Shown here: piece after piece, positions 34,516-43,359 of the stretch
Layout of the letters: the number at the start of each line of letters is the position of its first letter
Position numbering within the stretch: position 1 is the first letter of the stretch
DNA from: an uncultured Eubacteriales bacterium
Lineage (GTDB): Bacteria > Bacillota > Clostridia > Oscillospirales > CAG-382
Reading direction: 5' to 3'
DNA: 64,000 bases
NCBI GenBank assembly: GCA_934479825.1
Contig: CAKSOW010000009.1
Coordinates: 22,001 to 86,000 of the forward strand
Program-made: the position numbers and the translations under genes
The notes under the pieces: model-generated
What the model was told of the DNA's origin: nothing
Seen by the model: the letters and a program-made list of their open reading frames with translations, nothing else
Database searches by the model: none

Positions 34516-35973
34516 ATGGCAAACGACAACAAAAAAATGGTGGAAAAAATCACCTCACGCGATGTGGACTTTGCCCAATGGTACACCGACATCGTCAAAA
34601 ATGCCGACCTTGCGGATTATTCCGGCGTCAAGGGCTGCATGATCATCCGTCCCTACGGCTATGCTATCTGGGAAAACATTCAGCGCATCATGGACGGCAA
34701 ATTCAAGGAAACCGGGCATGAGAACGTCTACATGCCGATGTTCATTCCGGAAAGCCTGCTCAACAAGGAAAAAGACCACGTGGAGGGCTTTGCTCCGGAA
34801 GTTGCATGGGTCACACACGGCGGAAACGAAGAGCTGACCGAACGCCTTTGCGTGCGTCCGACCTCGGAAACGCTGTTCTGCGAACATTATGCAAATATTA
34901 TCCACTCCTATCGCGACCTGCCGAAACTGTACAATCAATGGTGCAGTGTCGTGCGTTGGGAAAAGACGACGCGTCCGTTCCTTCGCACGCGTGAATTTCT
35001 CTGGCAGGAGGGACACACCATGCACGCGACGGCCGAAGAAGCCATTGAAGAAACGCTTCGCATGTTGAACGTCTATGCAGACGTTTGCGAAAACTCGCTT
35101 GCCATGCCGGTTGTCAAAGGCCCGAAAACGCCGTCCGACAAATTTGCCGGTGCCGAAGATACCTATGCTATTGAAGCGCTCATGCACGACGGCAAGGCTC
35201 TTCAAGCCGGAACCTCGCATTACTTCGGAAACGGTTTTGCCAAGGCGTTCGGCATTACATACAAGACCAAGGACAACAAGGACGAATATCCGCACCAGAC
35301 CTCCTGGGGTACAACAACGCGTTTGATCGGCGCCATCATTATGACGCACGGCGACGACAACGGGCTGGTTCTGCCGCCCGCAGTCGCACCGATTCAAGTC
35401 GTTATCGTTCCGGTCGCCCAACACAAAGAAGGCGTTCTCGACGAAGCAAGAAAGTTATATGACAAGTTAAAGGCCTGCGGCGTGCGCGTAAAGCTGGACG
35501 ACAGCGAAAACAGCCCGGGTTGGAAGTTTGCGGAATATGAGATGAAGGGTGTGCCGGTTCGCGTGGAAATCGGTCCGAAAGATATCGAAAACGGCGAATG
35601 TGTCGTTGTAACGCGCCACAACCGCGAAAAATCGTTCCTGCCGCTTGGCGGAATGTTGGAAGCGTTTGCCGACGGCATTCAGAAGAAGTTGGTGGAAGTG
35701 CGCGACGGTATGTATGCCATTGCACTTGAAAACCGCGAAAAGCATACATATAACTGCACAAGCATCGATGAGATCAACAAGACGCTCGCCGAAAAGGGCG
35801 ATGGTTTTGTCCGTGCGATGTGGTGCGGCAGTGAAGAATGCGAAGATAAGGTCAAGGAACTCACCGGCGTCGGTTCGCGCTGCATTCCGTTTGAGCAAGA
35901 ACAGTTAAGCGATGTCTGTGTTTGCTGTGGGCGTCCTGCCAAGAAACTCGTGTACTGGGGCAAAGCTTATTAA
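34516..35973 (+). CDS. proS: Prolyl-tRNA synthetase, archaeal/eukaryote-like type
   Basis: 485 residues, class II synthetase without the editing insertion of the 570-residue bacterial form. Motif 2 is RWEKTTRPFLRTREFLWQEG and motif 3 sits in HQTSWGTTTRLIGA. The C-terminal domain, unique to the short form, binds zinc through CGSEEC and CVCCG and ends in a tyrosine (WGKAY). It charges tRNA-Pro with proline. Many Clostridia and other Bacteria carry this version. GAAAGGATATAAAAAGTC gives the ribosome site. Confidence 0.96.
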   Translation: MANDNKKMVEKITSRDVDFAQWYTDIVKNADLADYSGVKGCMIIRPYGYAIWENIQRIMDGKFKETGHENVYMPMFIPESLLNKEKDHVEGFAPEVAWVTHGGNEELTERLCVRPTSETLFCEHYANIIHSYRDLPKLYNQWCSVVRWEKTTRPFLRTREFLWQEGHTMHATAEEAIEETLRMLNVYADVCENSLAMPVVKGPKTPSDKFAGAEDTYAIEALMHDGKALQAGTSHYFGNGFAKAFGITYKTKDNKDEYPHQTSWGTTTRLIGAIIMTHGDDNGLVLPPAVAPIQVVIVPVAQHKEGVLDEARKLYDKLKACGVRVKLDDSENSPGWKFAEYEMKGVPVRVEIGPKDIENGECVVVTRHNREKSFLPLGGMLEAFADGIQKKLVEVRDGMYAIALENREKHTYNCTSIDEINKTLAEKGDGFVRAMWCGSEECEDKVKELTGVGSRCIPFEQEQLSDVCVCCGRPAKKLVYWGKAY

Positions 35974-36012
35974 AGTTTAGTTTCTTTCGCTCTTTTCTAA
36001 AAAAAGAGCGGC

Positions 36013-36023
36013 AAAAGAATTTA
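36013..36023 (+). repeat. AAAAGAATTTA box, 3' of proS
   Basis: Lies 40 bases after the proS stop, preceded by a CTCTTTTCTAAAAAAAGAG hairpin and followed by the hairpin at 36031. This is the same order as after pfkA and the isomerase gene. Confidence 0.6.
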
Positions 36024-36030
36024 GTTTTTT

Positions 36031-36063
36031 CACACCCTGTTTTGTAAAGCAAAACAGGGTGTG
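36031..36063 (+). repeat. Perfect hairpin downstream of proS
   Basis: CACACCCTGTTTTG and CAAAACAGGGTGTG around TAAAG. It occupies the GC-hairpin position of the 3' array. Confidence 0.75.
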
Positions 36064-36080
36064 TTTGATTCCATAACACA

Positions 36081-36126
36081 AAACTCCCCTGACGGTCAGA
36101 AAACACCGACAGTCAGGGGAGTTTTT
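36081..36126. terminator. Bidirectional terminator between proS and the J-domain gene
   Basis: AAACTCCCCTGAC and GTCAGGGGAGTTT with an inner partial pair, flanked by A and T runs. It lies between convergent genes. Confidence 0.85.
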
Positions 36127-36211
36127 AAGTGAATTTATATGGTTTTCTTGAAAAAACGGGCAGTTGTGCCAAGCGGCCTCCGCTTTGCATATACCAAAGC
36201 GCACCTTTTGT

Positions 36212-36844
36212 TTACCGGCATCCGCTGCACAAGCAGTTCAAGCAAAGCATCGTCGTACATAAATCACCGCAGGAACAGCCGACGCAATCGGTTTCCGTTC
36301 CGGGCGAGGAACTCCATGAGCCGTACGAGACGCCTGCGGCTTTGTCGCGTGCCGCCCGGTATTCTAAATTATTCGGCTCCATGGCACAAGCACGCTCCAA
36401 GTAGGCGCGCCCGTCAAAGGCACGGCCGGTTGCGATTAACACGATCCCATACAAAAAGTTCCATTCCGCACCGCGATCGGCGGCCGGAATCGAATTTAAA
36501 CGCGCACTTGCCTCCGGATAGTTTCCGGCGTTGATACAACTGCGGATCATCGCGTAATCGGCCGCATGCGTTCCGTTATAGGATGTGCCGCCATATGAGC
36601 CGTAAGGGGACGAGCCATAGGAGTTTCCCGACTGCTTTCCGCCCGACGCGCGCATTTTCTGAATCTCGTCATAGGCTGCATTGATCTCCTGCATCTTTTC
36701 ATTGGCAAGATCGGCAAGATCACTCCCGGCATACTTGTCCGGATGATATTTTTTGGCAAGCTCTCTGTATGCTTTTTTGATTTCTTCATCCGTGGCATTT
36801 TCCGAAACACCCAAAACGCTGTACGGATTTCTGTTTGAGTTCAA
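36212..36844 (-). CDS. J-domain protein with Cys-rich C-terminus
   Basis: 210 residues. Residues 5-68 form a DnaJ domain (YSVLGVSENATDEEIKKAYR) with the HPD triad at 34-36 that stimulates DnaK ATPase. A Gly/Ser/Tyr linker and a helical segment of about 75 residues with TPR character follow. The last 25 residues hold eight Cys spaced like a small metal site. It lacks the DnaJ zinc and substrate domains, so it is a specialised co-chaperone. It lies 36 bases downstream of a DUF5685 gene, in the same direction. Confidence 0.88.
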   Translation of the reverse strand: MNSNRNPYSVLGVSENATDEEIKKAYRELAKKYHPDKYAGSDLADLANEKMQEINAAYDEIQKMRASGGKQSGNSYGSSPYGSYGGTSYNGTHAADYAMIRSCINAGNYPEASARLNSIPAADRGAEWNFLYGIVLIATGRAFDGRAYLERACAMEPNNLEYRAARDKAAGVSYGSWSSSPGTETDCVGCSCGDLCTTMLCLNCLCSGCR

Positions 36845-36880
36845 TTCGTTTCTCCTTTTTTTTCGGATTCCCTGATTTTT

Positions 36881-37756
36881 TCATGAATGTCCTGTTTTTC
36901 CGGCTTTGCCGCTTGTTTTTCCGCATGCCAATTGCTCGGTCTTGCGGCGCATTCCCTCAAAAACGATGTGATAAACCAACGTTTTCACGTCCTCGTCGGC
37001 AAAATCGATAAGATCCAAAGCCTTTCCGATCGATACCAATTCTTCTTTCATCGCGCCGACAAAAGCGCGTCTGTCCTCGTTCGACAGGTTCTCACCATAA
37101 AGCCGCAAAATCGGATTATAGGATCCGGTCTTTTTGTCTTTTTCAAAATCGTCCAGCGCGTCCGCCGCATAGATCCAACGTCCGACATGGCGGCCAATCG
37201 AACCTGCAAGCGTTTTTCTTTCCGCGTCCAAGCCGAACGAAAAACATTCGGCGCACAAAGCCCCGAAACAGTCAGCCGGCAGGTCAATGGAAGCGCATTC
37301 TTGCGTTTCATACGTCGAAAGCGAAGCAAGCTGTTTTTGCACACACTCAGTTAATACGTCAAGCCCGGCTCTTTTTTGAATATGCGCTGCAAAAGGCCGC
37401 GCCATACGGATAAATAGCTTTTTTGCACCGTGCGTGTCCGTTAAATCATCCGCCGTTTTGCCATAAAACAACAGCGCCGACACGCGCGCACTGTAATCAA
37501 GAGCCGCGTTCCGGTTCATTACCGGATGTTTGCCGAACGGGTGCAGAATGCATCTCTGCGGTTCTACTTCATACGGCGCTTTTTCAAGTGCCATACGTAC
37601 AAGCGCCAGAAACACCATGTCATATGACAGTGTCACACGGGAACAAAATCCGGTACAGTGTCCCATGCTTTTGCATACGCCGCAGTAGACCGCGCGGTAA
37701 AACACATGGTGCTTCAACTTCAATTCCGGCGGGTATTCTCTCACATATCCGAACAT
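36881..37756 (-). CDS. DUF5685 family protein
   Basis: 291 residues from the ATG at 37756, preceded by AAAGGAACCGGGC; the frame remains open further upstream but there it overlaps the methyltransferase gene. The opening FGYVREYPPELKLKHHVFYR and the cluster YCGVCKSMGHC are family hallmarks. A conserved Cys/Asp pattern continues through CILHPFGKHP and YAADALDDFEKD, which resembles the aspartate-rich helices of terpenoid-synthase folds, though function is unknown. The J-domain protein downstream may be its partner. The cluster is likely translated as one unit with the SpoU gene (22 bases). Confidence 0.8.
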   Translation of the reverse strand: MFGYVREYPPELKLKHHVFYRAVYCGVCKSMGHCTGFCSRVTLSYDMVFLALVRMALEKAPYEVEPQRCILHPFGKHPVMNRNAALDYSARVSALLFYGKTADDLTDTHGAKKLFIRMARPFAAHIQKRAGLDVLTECVQKQLASLSTYETQECASIDLPADCFGALCAECFSFGLDAERKTLAGSIGRHVGRWIYAADALDDFEKDKKTGSYNPILRLYGENLSNEDRRAFVGAMKEELVSIGKALDLIDFADEDVKTLVYHIVFEGMRRKTEQLACGKTSGKAGKTGHS

Positions 37757-37778
37757 GCCCGGTTCCTTTCTTAAAAGG

Positions 37779-38597
37779 TCAGATTTCTTCGTCAGCCGCA
37801 CGTTCGGCAAGTCTCGCGGCAAACATAGCGCAAACCGTCGCCGTCGGCAAAGAATACCGGACAGCGCTCCGCACATACGGAATATGCACGATCTTGTCCG
37901 CCGCCTCCATAAAACAAGGAGAAATACCGCGCTTTTCGCCGCCGATAAACAAAACAAACGGTTTTTTCGGCGAAAACGTATTCAACGGTTCGGAGTTTCC
38001 AGCCAGTGCGGAGCAAACAATCTCCACACCGTTTTCGCGAAAAATCCGCACCGCTTGCTCATCCTCCGGCAAATACGCCATTTCGCAAAGTTCGGTCGCG
38101 CCTGCCGATGCGCGCGCCGTGATTCCGGCCGCGCCCGACCAATTCCGTTTCGGGAGCAAAAATCCCTTGCAGCCCATGGCATACAGCACGCGCACGGCAT
38201 AGCCGAAATTGAACGGATCTTCAATGCCGTCCAAGCACACAAAATAGTCGCCGTGCCGGGCATTGGCAAGCAATTCCTGCAAATCGCCGTATGAACGCTC
38301 CGACGTGAAAGCAATCACACCGCCGTGCGTGTGGCCGGCATCCGCCCCCGAACGGTTACGCACAAGCGCGTCGATTTCATCACGCGGCGCCAGCGTAAAC
38401 GGCACACCGCTTTTTTTTAAATAGGCCAAAAGCGCGATGATCTTCCGGTCGCGCTTTTCTTTTTTATTCCGGTCAATATAAACCGTCCCAATCTTGCGCT
38501 TTTGCCCTTCAATTGCGGCACGTACCGAGATTTCTCCCTCCAACAGGCAAGGATACGCGTTTTCAGGCCCCAAAACGACCTCCGTTTTTTCCGTCAT
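37779..38597 (-). CDS. SpoU/TrmH-family RNA 2'-O-methyltransferase
   Basis: 272 residues. An N-terminal substrate-binding part of about 110 residues is followed by the knotted SPOUT domain: motif 1 LDGIEDPFNFGYAVR with the catalytic Arg/Asn context, motif 2 FIGGEKRGIS, and motif 3 RYSLPTATVCAMFAA, where SLPTA replaces the common SLNVS. It transfers methyl from SAM to a ribose in rRNA or tRNA; the target nucleotide is not readable. Its start overlaps the MORN gene stop by four bases, which implies coupled translation. Confidence 0.88.
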   Translation of the reverse strand: MTEKTEVVLGPENAYPCLLEGEISVRAAIEGQKRKIGTVYIDRNKKEKRDRKIIALLAYLKKSGVPFTLAPRDEIDALVRNRSGADAGHTHGGVIAFTSERSYGDLQELLANARHGDYFVCLDGIEDPFNFGYAVRVLYAMGCKGFLLPKRNWSGAAGITARASAGATELCEMAYLPEDEQAVRIFRENGVEIVCSALAGNSEPLNTFSPKKPFVLFIGGEKRGISPCFMEAADKIVHIPYVRSAVRYSLPTATVCAMFAARLAERAADEEI

Positions 38598-39523
38598 GCG
38601 GCGTCACTCGTGCCTGCCGCACCGGTATCAGACGTTTCGGGAGAAGCGGTTTGCGTATCGCCGGTTTCGGCAATCTGACCGCCGGCAAACGTTCCGGTAT
38701 ACGGCGCTTTGCCGTTGCCGAAATCGTAGGTTCCCTCACCCTCCATCACGTCGCTTACCCATGCGCCGTCGTAGCTTTGGCCGGACGCCCAGGTATATTT
38801 TCCGTTTCCGTTGCGTTTCCCGTTCAAATAATCGCCGACATAGCTATCGCCGTTGGAAAATGAAAACTTATTCTTGCCGGTATACACCATACCGTTTTCC
38901 AGCGTCACGGTAATTTCCGACGAGCCGGTACGTTTATCATCAACAAAAGCGCCATAGTAATACGAACCGTCGGGATAATGCTCTTCGCCGACGCCGTTAC
39001 GCTTGCCGTCCGCCCAATCGCCGTAGTAATACGACCCGTCCGCAAAGACATACTTGCCTTTTCCGTTGGGCTTGCCGTCCGAGACCGCACCGGTATAGAC
39101 TGCACCGGAGGTACTGGTAAAGACAGCCTCACCCGTCAGTTTATCCGCCGCAAAATCACCCTCGTACTTGTCGCCGTTCTTGTAGGTAATCACACCTTTT
39201 CCCTCTCGTGCAACGCCGTTTAAACTGCCCTCGAACACGTCTCCGGTGCTGTAAACGATTTTACCGAGCGCGGAGTTCTCGTCCTTGGTCAGCTTTCCGC
39301 TTATGCCGTCAGAATAATGAACCGTGCCGTCGGTCGGCTGTCCGTTCTTGACATGCCCCGAAAATTTGACACCATCCTTGGTGATATAGCGATAACCGCT
39401 TGCAAGCAGAATAATCCCGGCAAGCGCGATAAGGGCAAGCGCTGTCATAAGCGTCAGTGCAAGCGGGCTTACCCGTCTTTTTCTTCTGCGCACGACGCGC
39501 GTGTTCTGGCTTTGCATATCCAT
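38594..39523 (-). CDS. Membrane-anchored MORN-repeat protein
   Basis: 309 residues. A basic start with RRRKRR and one membrane helix at about 22-44 (LALTLMTALALIALAGIILL) are followed by eight to ten MORN repeats of 22-24 residues from about 55 to 285, with cores such as YEGDF, YYGDWADGKRNGVGE and YVGDYLNGKRNGNGKY. The C-terminus is Ser/Thr/Ala/Asp-rich. MORN arrays form elongated beta sheets and may bind peptidoglycan or lipids at the cell surface. The gene is translationally coupled to the SpoU methylase downstream. Confidence 0.85.
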   Translation of the reverse strand: MDMQSQNTRVVRRRKRRVSPLALTLMTALALIALAGIILLASGYRYITKDGVKFSGHVKNGQPTDGTVHYSDGISGKLTKDENSALGKIVYSTGDVFEGSLNGVAREGKGVITYKNGDKYEGDFAADKLTGEAVFTSTSGAVYTGAVSDGKPNGKGKYVFADGSYYYGDWADGKRNGVGEEHYPDGSYYYGAFVDDKRTGSSEITVTLENGMVYTGKNKFSFSNGDSYVGDYLNGKRNGNGKYTWASGQSYDGAWVSDVMEGEGTYDFGNGKAPYTGTFAGGQIAETGDTQTASPETSDTGAAGTSDAA

Positions 39524-39560
39524 AACTCCTTCTTATGTAGATTTACCTGATTTTTCTGTA

Positions 39561-40313
39561 TTATGTGTTGGAATCAGAGCCGTTTTCCGGCGTTTCGGAT
39601 TTTCCGTTTTCCGGGTTCTCGGAATCAGTTGCGTCAGCCATATCCTTGCTTTCCGCCGAGCCGGAACCGTCTTGTCCGTTTCCTGCGTTCTCCGGATTTT
39701 CTGCATTCTCCGCGTTTTTTTCTTCCTGTGCCAGACGTTCTTGTTCTTCACGGTTCAATTGCTCTTGTTCATTCAAAAGCGAATCGTCCCGTTCCGTGGT
39801 GCCGTAAGGCTCTTTTTTAGAATCGGAGCTTATCAGATCCCCTGCCCAGTTCCCCAAGAAACGGACAACCCCCGACGCCGCAAAAGCCGCGGCTGTCAGA
39901 AGAACAATAAGTCCCGCCATTTTCACAAGCGGCACGCGTTCCGCATAATGCTTTTCAAAGCTTTTGGTGCGGTTCTCAGCCGGAAGAAAATAAGAAACCT
40001 CCGGTTTTTCCGCAAACAACAGCTCTTTGTCCGCCGGATCCGTTTTTTCCTGCGGCGCATATTTGACAAGAGCACGAGCAAGCGGCGAACCGCCGTTTGC
40101 CAAGACTCGTACCAAGGCCATAAGAGCCGCATTCCGATAACCGAGCTGCTTTAAGGTCTTGGCAGTCTCCGGCGTGTCCGCACCGGCATTCGACAAGCGC
40201 TTGACCAGGCGCGAAAGCACGGTCTGCACCAAAAAAGTATAAACAATTGCCGCAAGAATGGCAAAAAAGACTGCCCACACAAAGGCTTCTATGGTTTGTT
40301 CCGTCACAGGCAT
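39561..40313 (-). CDS. Membrane protein with acidic low-complexity tail (unknown family)
   Basis: 250 residues. Two membrane helices, at about 8-30 (FVWAVFFAILAAIVYTFLVQ) and 130-150 (MAGLIVLLTAAAFAASGVV), flank a cytosolic loop with a basic, helical face. The last 75 residues begin with a Gln/Glu-rich coiled-coil-like stretch (LNEQEQLNREEQERLAQEE) and end in Asn/Glu/Ser/Gly repeats. I do not recognise the family. It lies 33 bases downstream of parB in the same direction, so a link to chromosome or envelope organisation is possible but unproven. Confidence 0.7.
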   Translation of the reverse strand: MPVTEQTIEAFVWAVFFAILAAIVYTFLVQTVLSRLVKRLSNAGADTPETAKTLKQLGYRNAALMALVRVLANGGSPLARALVKYAPQEKTDPADKELLFAEKPEVSYFLPAENRTKSFEKHYAERVPLVKMAGLIVLLTAAAFAASGVVRFLGNWAGDLISSDSKKEPYGTTERDDSLLNEQEQLNREEQERLAQEEKNAENAENPENAGNGQDGSGSAESKDMADATDSENPENGKSETPENGSDSNT

Positions 40314-40346
40314 TTTCCTTTCTTAATAATACGCCGGGAAAGCCGG

Positions 40347-41306
40347 TCAGTCCTTGAACTCATCGAAAATATCGTTTCCGGCCAACTGTTTCAAAAGCGT
40401 TTCTAAATCCTCGTTGTTATAGTATTCGATTTCTATACGGCCTGCACCCTTTTTGCGGCCGTTTGCGGAAATCACGGTTTTGCGACCGAGTTTTCCGGTC
40501 AGTTTTTCCTGCAATTTTTCCATGTAGATCTTCAATTCCGCCCGTTGAGCACGCTTTTCATCCTGCAACGCACCCTTTTCCCTGCGAATTAACAGATTTT
40601 TGACGTATTTTTCGGTATCGCGCACCGATAGCTGTTTGGCAAGCACCACATCCAGCGCGTCGTTGATGGCCTCTTCACTGCCAAGCGGCAGCAAAGTGCG
40701 CGCATGTCCCGGCGTGATATCGCCGGTCGCCAAAAAATCAAGGACATTGGACGGCAATGTGAGAAGCCGCAAGGAGTTTGTGAGATTCGGACGGGAAATA
40801 CCGACGATCCGCGCCGTTTCCTCTTGCGTCAGTCCGAATTCGTCGATCAGGCGCTTTAAGCCGCGCGCTACTTCCACCGGGTTCAGATCCTCACGCTGTA
40901 AGTTCTCAACGAGCATGACCGCGCTCGCTTCGGTGTCGCTTAACTCTTTCACCACGACCGGCACTTCGGTAAGACCGGCCATTTTGGAGGCGCGCCAGCG
41001 GCGTTCACCCGAAATGATGCGATATTTTCCCCTTAGCAGCTCTTTTGTGCTCTCGCTGTCGTCGGGACGGGCGGCACTGCGCACCACCAGCGGCTGCAAT
41101 ACGCCATGCGCCGCAATGGAATCGGCAAGCGCCTGCAAAGCCTCTTGATCAAAGGTCTTGCGCGGTTGGTCGCGATCCGGCTCTATATCCGAAAGACGCA
41201 CCGTCGAAACGGTTGTCGGGTCAGCCGGCGCCGACCATTCGCCGATACCGGTCTCCGTAAAGATTTTATCCAGTCCCTTTCCGAGACCACCGAACTTTTT
41301 CGCCAT
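40347..41306 (-). CDS. parB: Chromosome partitioning protein ParB/Spo0J
   Basis: 319 residues. The N-terminal CTP-binding ParB domain has the box GKYRIISGERRWRASKMA. A central helix-turn-helix (LTQEETARIVGISRPNLTNS) binds parS, and a C-terminal dimer domain (ILDEL-like IEIEYYNNEDLETLLKQL) follows. It loads SMC and segregates origins. The usual parA partner is not beside it in this window. The start at 41306 follows GAAAGGACATTTTC. I found no complete parS site (TGTTTCACGTGAAACA) in the window. Confidence 0.95.
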   Translation of the reverse strand: MAKKFGGLGKGLDKIFTETGIGEWSAPADPTTVSTVRLSDIEPDRDQPRKTFDQEALQALADSIAAHGVLQPLVVRSAARPDDSESTKELLRGKYRIISGERRWRASKMAGLTEVPVVVKELSDTEASAVMLVENLQREDLNPVEVARGLKRLIDEFGLTQEETARIVGISRPNLTNSLRLLTLPSNVLDFLATGDITPGHARTLLPLGSEEAINDALDVVLAKQLSVRDTEKYVKNLLIRREKGALQDEKRAQRAELKIYMEKLQEKLTGKLGRKTVISANGRKKGAGRIEIEYYNNEDLETLLKQLAGNDIFDEFKD

Positions 41307-41370
41307 GAAAATGTCCTTTCTTTGGCTTTTGGCCTTTATTGTGTCGCATATACTTTATGCGTTTTCTATC

Positions 41371-42777
41371 TTAAAATTGGAAATACAAAAACGGACTGTA
41401 ACTGTTTCCGGCAAGCATGGCCGTGCAGACCGCAAGAATCGCCAAAAGGCAGCATCCGCGGATGACACTTACCGTGAAAGTCATAAAGGCAGAACGTCTT
41501 TCAAGGCGTTCCGCAAGTCTTTTCAACCCTTGCGAAACCGGCGCGCACAGCAAGACGGCAAGAACAATAAAGAAAATATGATTCATGAACGTCACCGAAA
41601 AATCGGTATCCATCAGTATTTTACCGTCAAACATCGCGCCTAAATACGAAAACGCGCGCCGGATATCTTTAAAGTAGAAGAATACAAACCCGATATCCGC
41701 CACAAGAATCAGGTAGATGTGCCGGATAAAGGCCGGAATTTTCTCAAACGGCGTTTTAAACAGACGCTCCAACGCAATGAAAAAGCCGTTGTACAAGCCC
41801 CAGAGAATGAAATTCCAGCTGGCGCCGTGCCAGAAACCGGTCAAGAACCACACGACAAACAGATTGAAAAAAACATGTTTCCGGTTGCCGCCAAGCGGAA
41901 TATACACATAATCGCGGAAAAAGCCGCCGAGCGTCATATGCCATCTGCGCCAGAATTCCGATACCGATTTTGAAATATAAGGATAGTTGAAGTTCTCCGG
42001 GAATCGGAATCCAAACATTTTTCCAAGCCCGATTGCCATGTCGCTGTAACCCGAAAAATCAAAATACAGCTGTATGATATACATAAAACTGCCAAGCCAT
42101 GCGGCAAGTATCGGCAGAGACGCCGGATCTGCCTCCATGTATTTTTTGACAAGCACGCTCGCCGTATCCGCCAAAACCACTTTTTTAGCAAGTCCGCAGA
42201 TAAAGCGCTGCATGCCGGCATAGGCCGCCGAAACCGAATGACTGCGCACCCCGATCTCTTTTTGTACATCGGAATAACGCACGATCGGTCCGGCCACTAA
42301 CTGGAAATACATGGATAAATACAGAAGATAGGAAGAAAACCGCGGCTGTGCCTTACAGTCGCCACGGTACACATCAATGACATAGGTAAGCGTCTGGAAC
42401 GTGTAGAAAGAGATCCCGATGGGAAGTTCAAAATCCGGAACCGGCAACGCCGATTTGAAAAGGAAATTGATATTTTCCGCAAAAAAGCCGGTATATTTGA
42501 ACAGCACAAACACGCCGATATCAAAAACTAACGACGCGGCAAAAGCCGCTTTGGCTTTCCATGTTCCGCGGTACTTTTCAACGCGGCGCGCATTGCGCCA
42601 ATCGCACCAAGCCGTAAACACGAGCAACAGCATCCATGCCGGACGTCCCCATGCGTAAAAAACGAGGGAAAAGACAAGGAGCGCGGTATTTTTTGCGCCG
42701 GTCGATCTGGAAAAAAAGTATATTATTAAATTGAGCGGTAAAAATAGGTAAAGGAAAATGAGACTGGCAAAAATCAT
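41371..42777 (-). CDS. MBOAT-family membrane O-acyltransferase (DltB/AlgI type)
   Basis: 468 residues with about eleven membrane helices. Hallmarks are DFSGYSDMAIGLGKMFGFRF, EFWRRWHMTLGGFFRDYVYI and the catalytic His in FWHGASWNFILWG. AlgI-type proteins pass acetyl or other acyl groups through the membrane onto extracellular polysaccharides or teichoic acids; they normally work with an AlgJ/SGNH partner, which is not found here. Length and the ending NSYSPFLYFQF match the full family. The gene is divergent from spoVAC. Confidence 0.93.
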   Translation of the reverse strand: MIFASLIFLYLFLPLNLIIYFFSRSTGAKNTALLVFSLVFYAWGRPAWMLLLVFTAWCDWRNARRVEKYRGTWKAKAAFAASLVFDIGVFVLFKYTGFFAENINFLFKSALPVPDFELPIGISFYTFQTLTYVIDVYRGDCKAQPRFSSYLLYLSMYFQLVAGPIVRYSDVQKEIGVRSHSVSAAYAGMQRFICGLAKKVVLADTASVLVKKYMEADPASLPILAAWLGSFMYIIQLYFDFSGYSDMAIGLGKMFGFRFPENFNYPYISKSVSEFWRRWHMTLGGFFRDYVYIPLGGNRKHVFFNLFVVWFLTGFWHGASWNFILWGLYNGFFIALERLFKTPFEKIPAFIRHIYLILVADIGFVFFYFKDIRRAFSYLGAMFDGKILMDTDFSVTFMNHIFFIVLAVLLCAPVSQGLKRLAERLERRSAFMTFTVSVIRGCCLLAILAVCTAMLAGNSYSPFLYFQF

Positions 42778-42830
42778 GTCGAAACCTCAAATTTCAGGAT
42801 AAAACCAGGTGAAAACGAAAGGAAATGAAA

Positions 42831-43289
42831 ATGGATAAACGAAAATTCAACGAAGCCGATAAAAAAGAATACCGTGCCTATGCCGAAAGTCATGCGCCGT
42901 CCTCCGCGCTCGGAAAAGATATGTTCTTCGCCTTTGTTTCGGGCGGTCTTATCTGCATGCTTGGACAGGCGGCCGGAGACCTTGCCAAGGGGCTTGGCGT
43001 AAACGAAGAAAACGTAAAGAGCGTCATTCCCGTAACTCTTATTTTCTTATCCTGCCTGTTCACGGCAATCGGTGTCTATGACAAGATCGCCGCCGTCTGC
43101 AAGGCCGGTACGCTTGTCCCGATCACCGGGTTTGCCAATGCCGTCTGTTCGCCTGCCATCGATGCCAAAAGCGAGGGCTTCGTTCTCGGCGTGGGAGCAA
43201 AAATGTTCACCATTGCCGGTCCGGTTATAGTATACGGAAGTGTTGTTTCCGTGCTTTGGGGAATTATTTATTTTTTCATGAACAGGTAA
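42831..43289 (+). CDS. spoVAC: Stage V sporulation protein AC
   Basis: 152 residues with four or five membrane helices. Family blocks are FFAFVSGGLICMLGQAAGD, the strongly conserved LVPITGFANAVCSPA, and LGVGAKMFTIAGPVIVYGS. SpoVAC is the mechanosensitive channel that, with AD and AEb, moves dipicolinate into and out of spores. ATG 42831 is eight bases from AAGGA; another ATG two codons upstream is too close. spoVAC usually sits in spoVAC-AD-AEb, but neither partner follows here. Confidence 0.92.
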   Translation: MDKRKFNEADKKEYRAYAESHAPSSALGKDMFFAFVSGGLICMLGQAAGDLAKGLGVNEENVKSVIPVTLIFLSCLFTAIGVYDKIAAVCKAGTLVPITGFANAVCSPAIDAKSEGFVLGVGAKMFTIAGPVIVYGSVVSVLWGIIYFFMNR

Positions 43290-43359
43290 ATAATTTTCGT
43301 GGGCACGCCGCTTATCGTAACTTTGCAGCGCCTTAAAACGCGGCGAAACAGCGCGGCGT

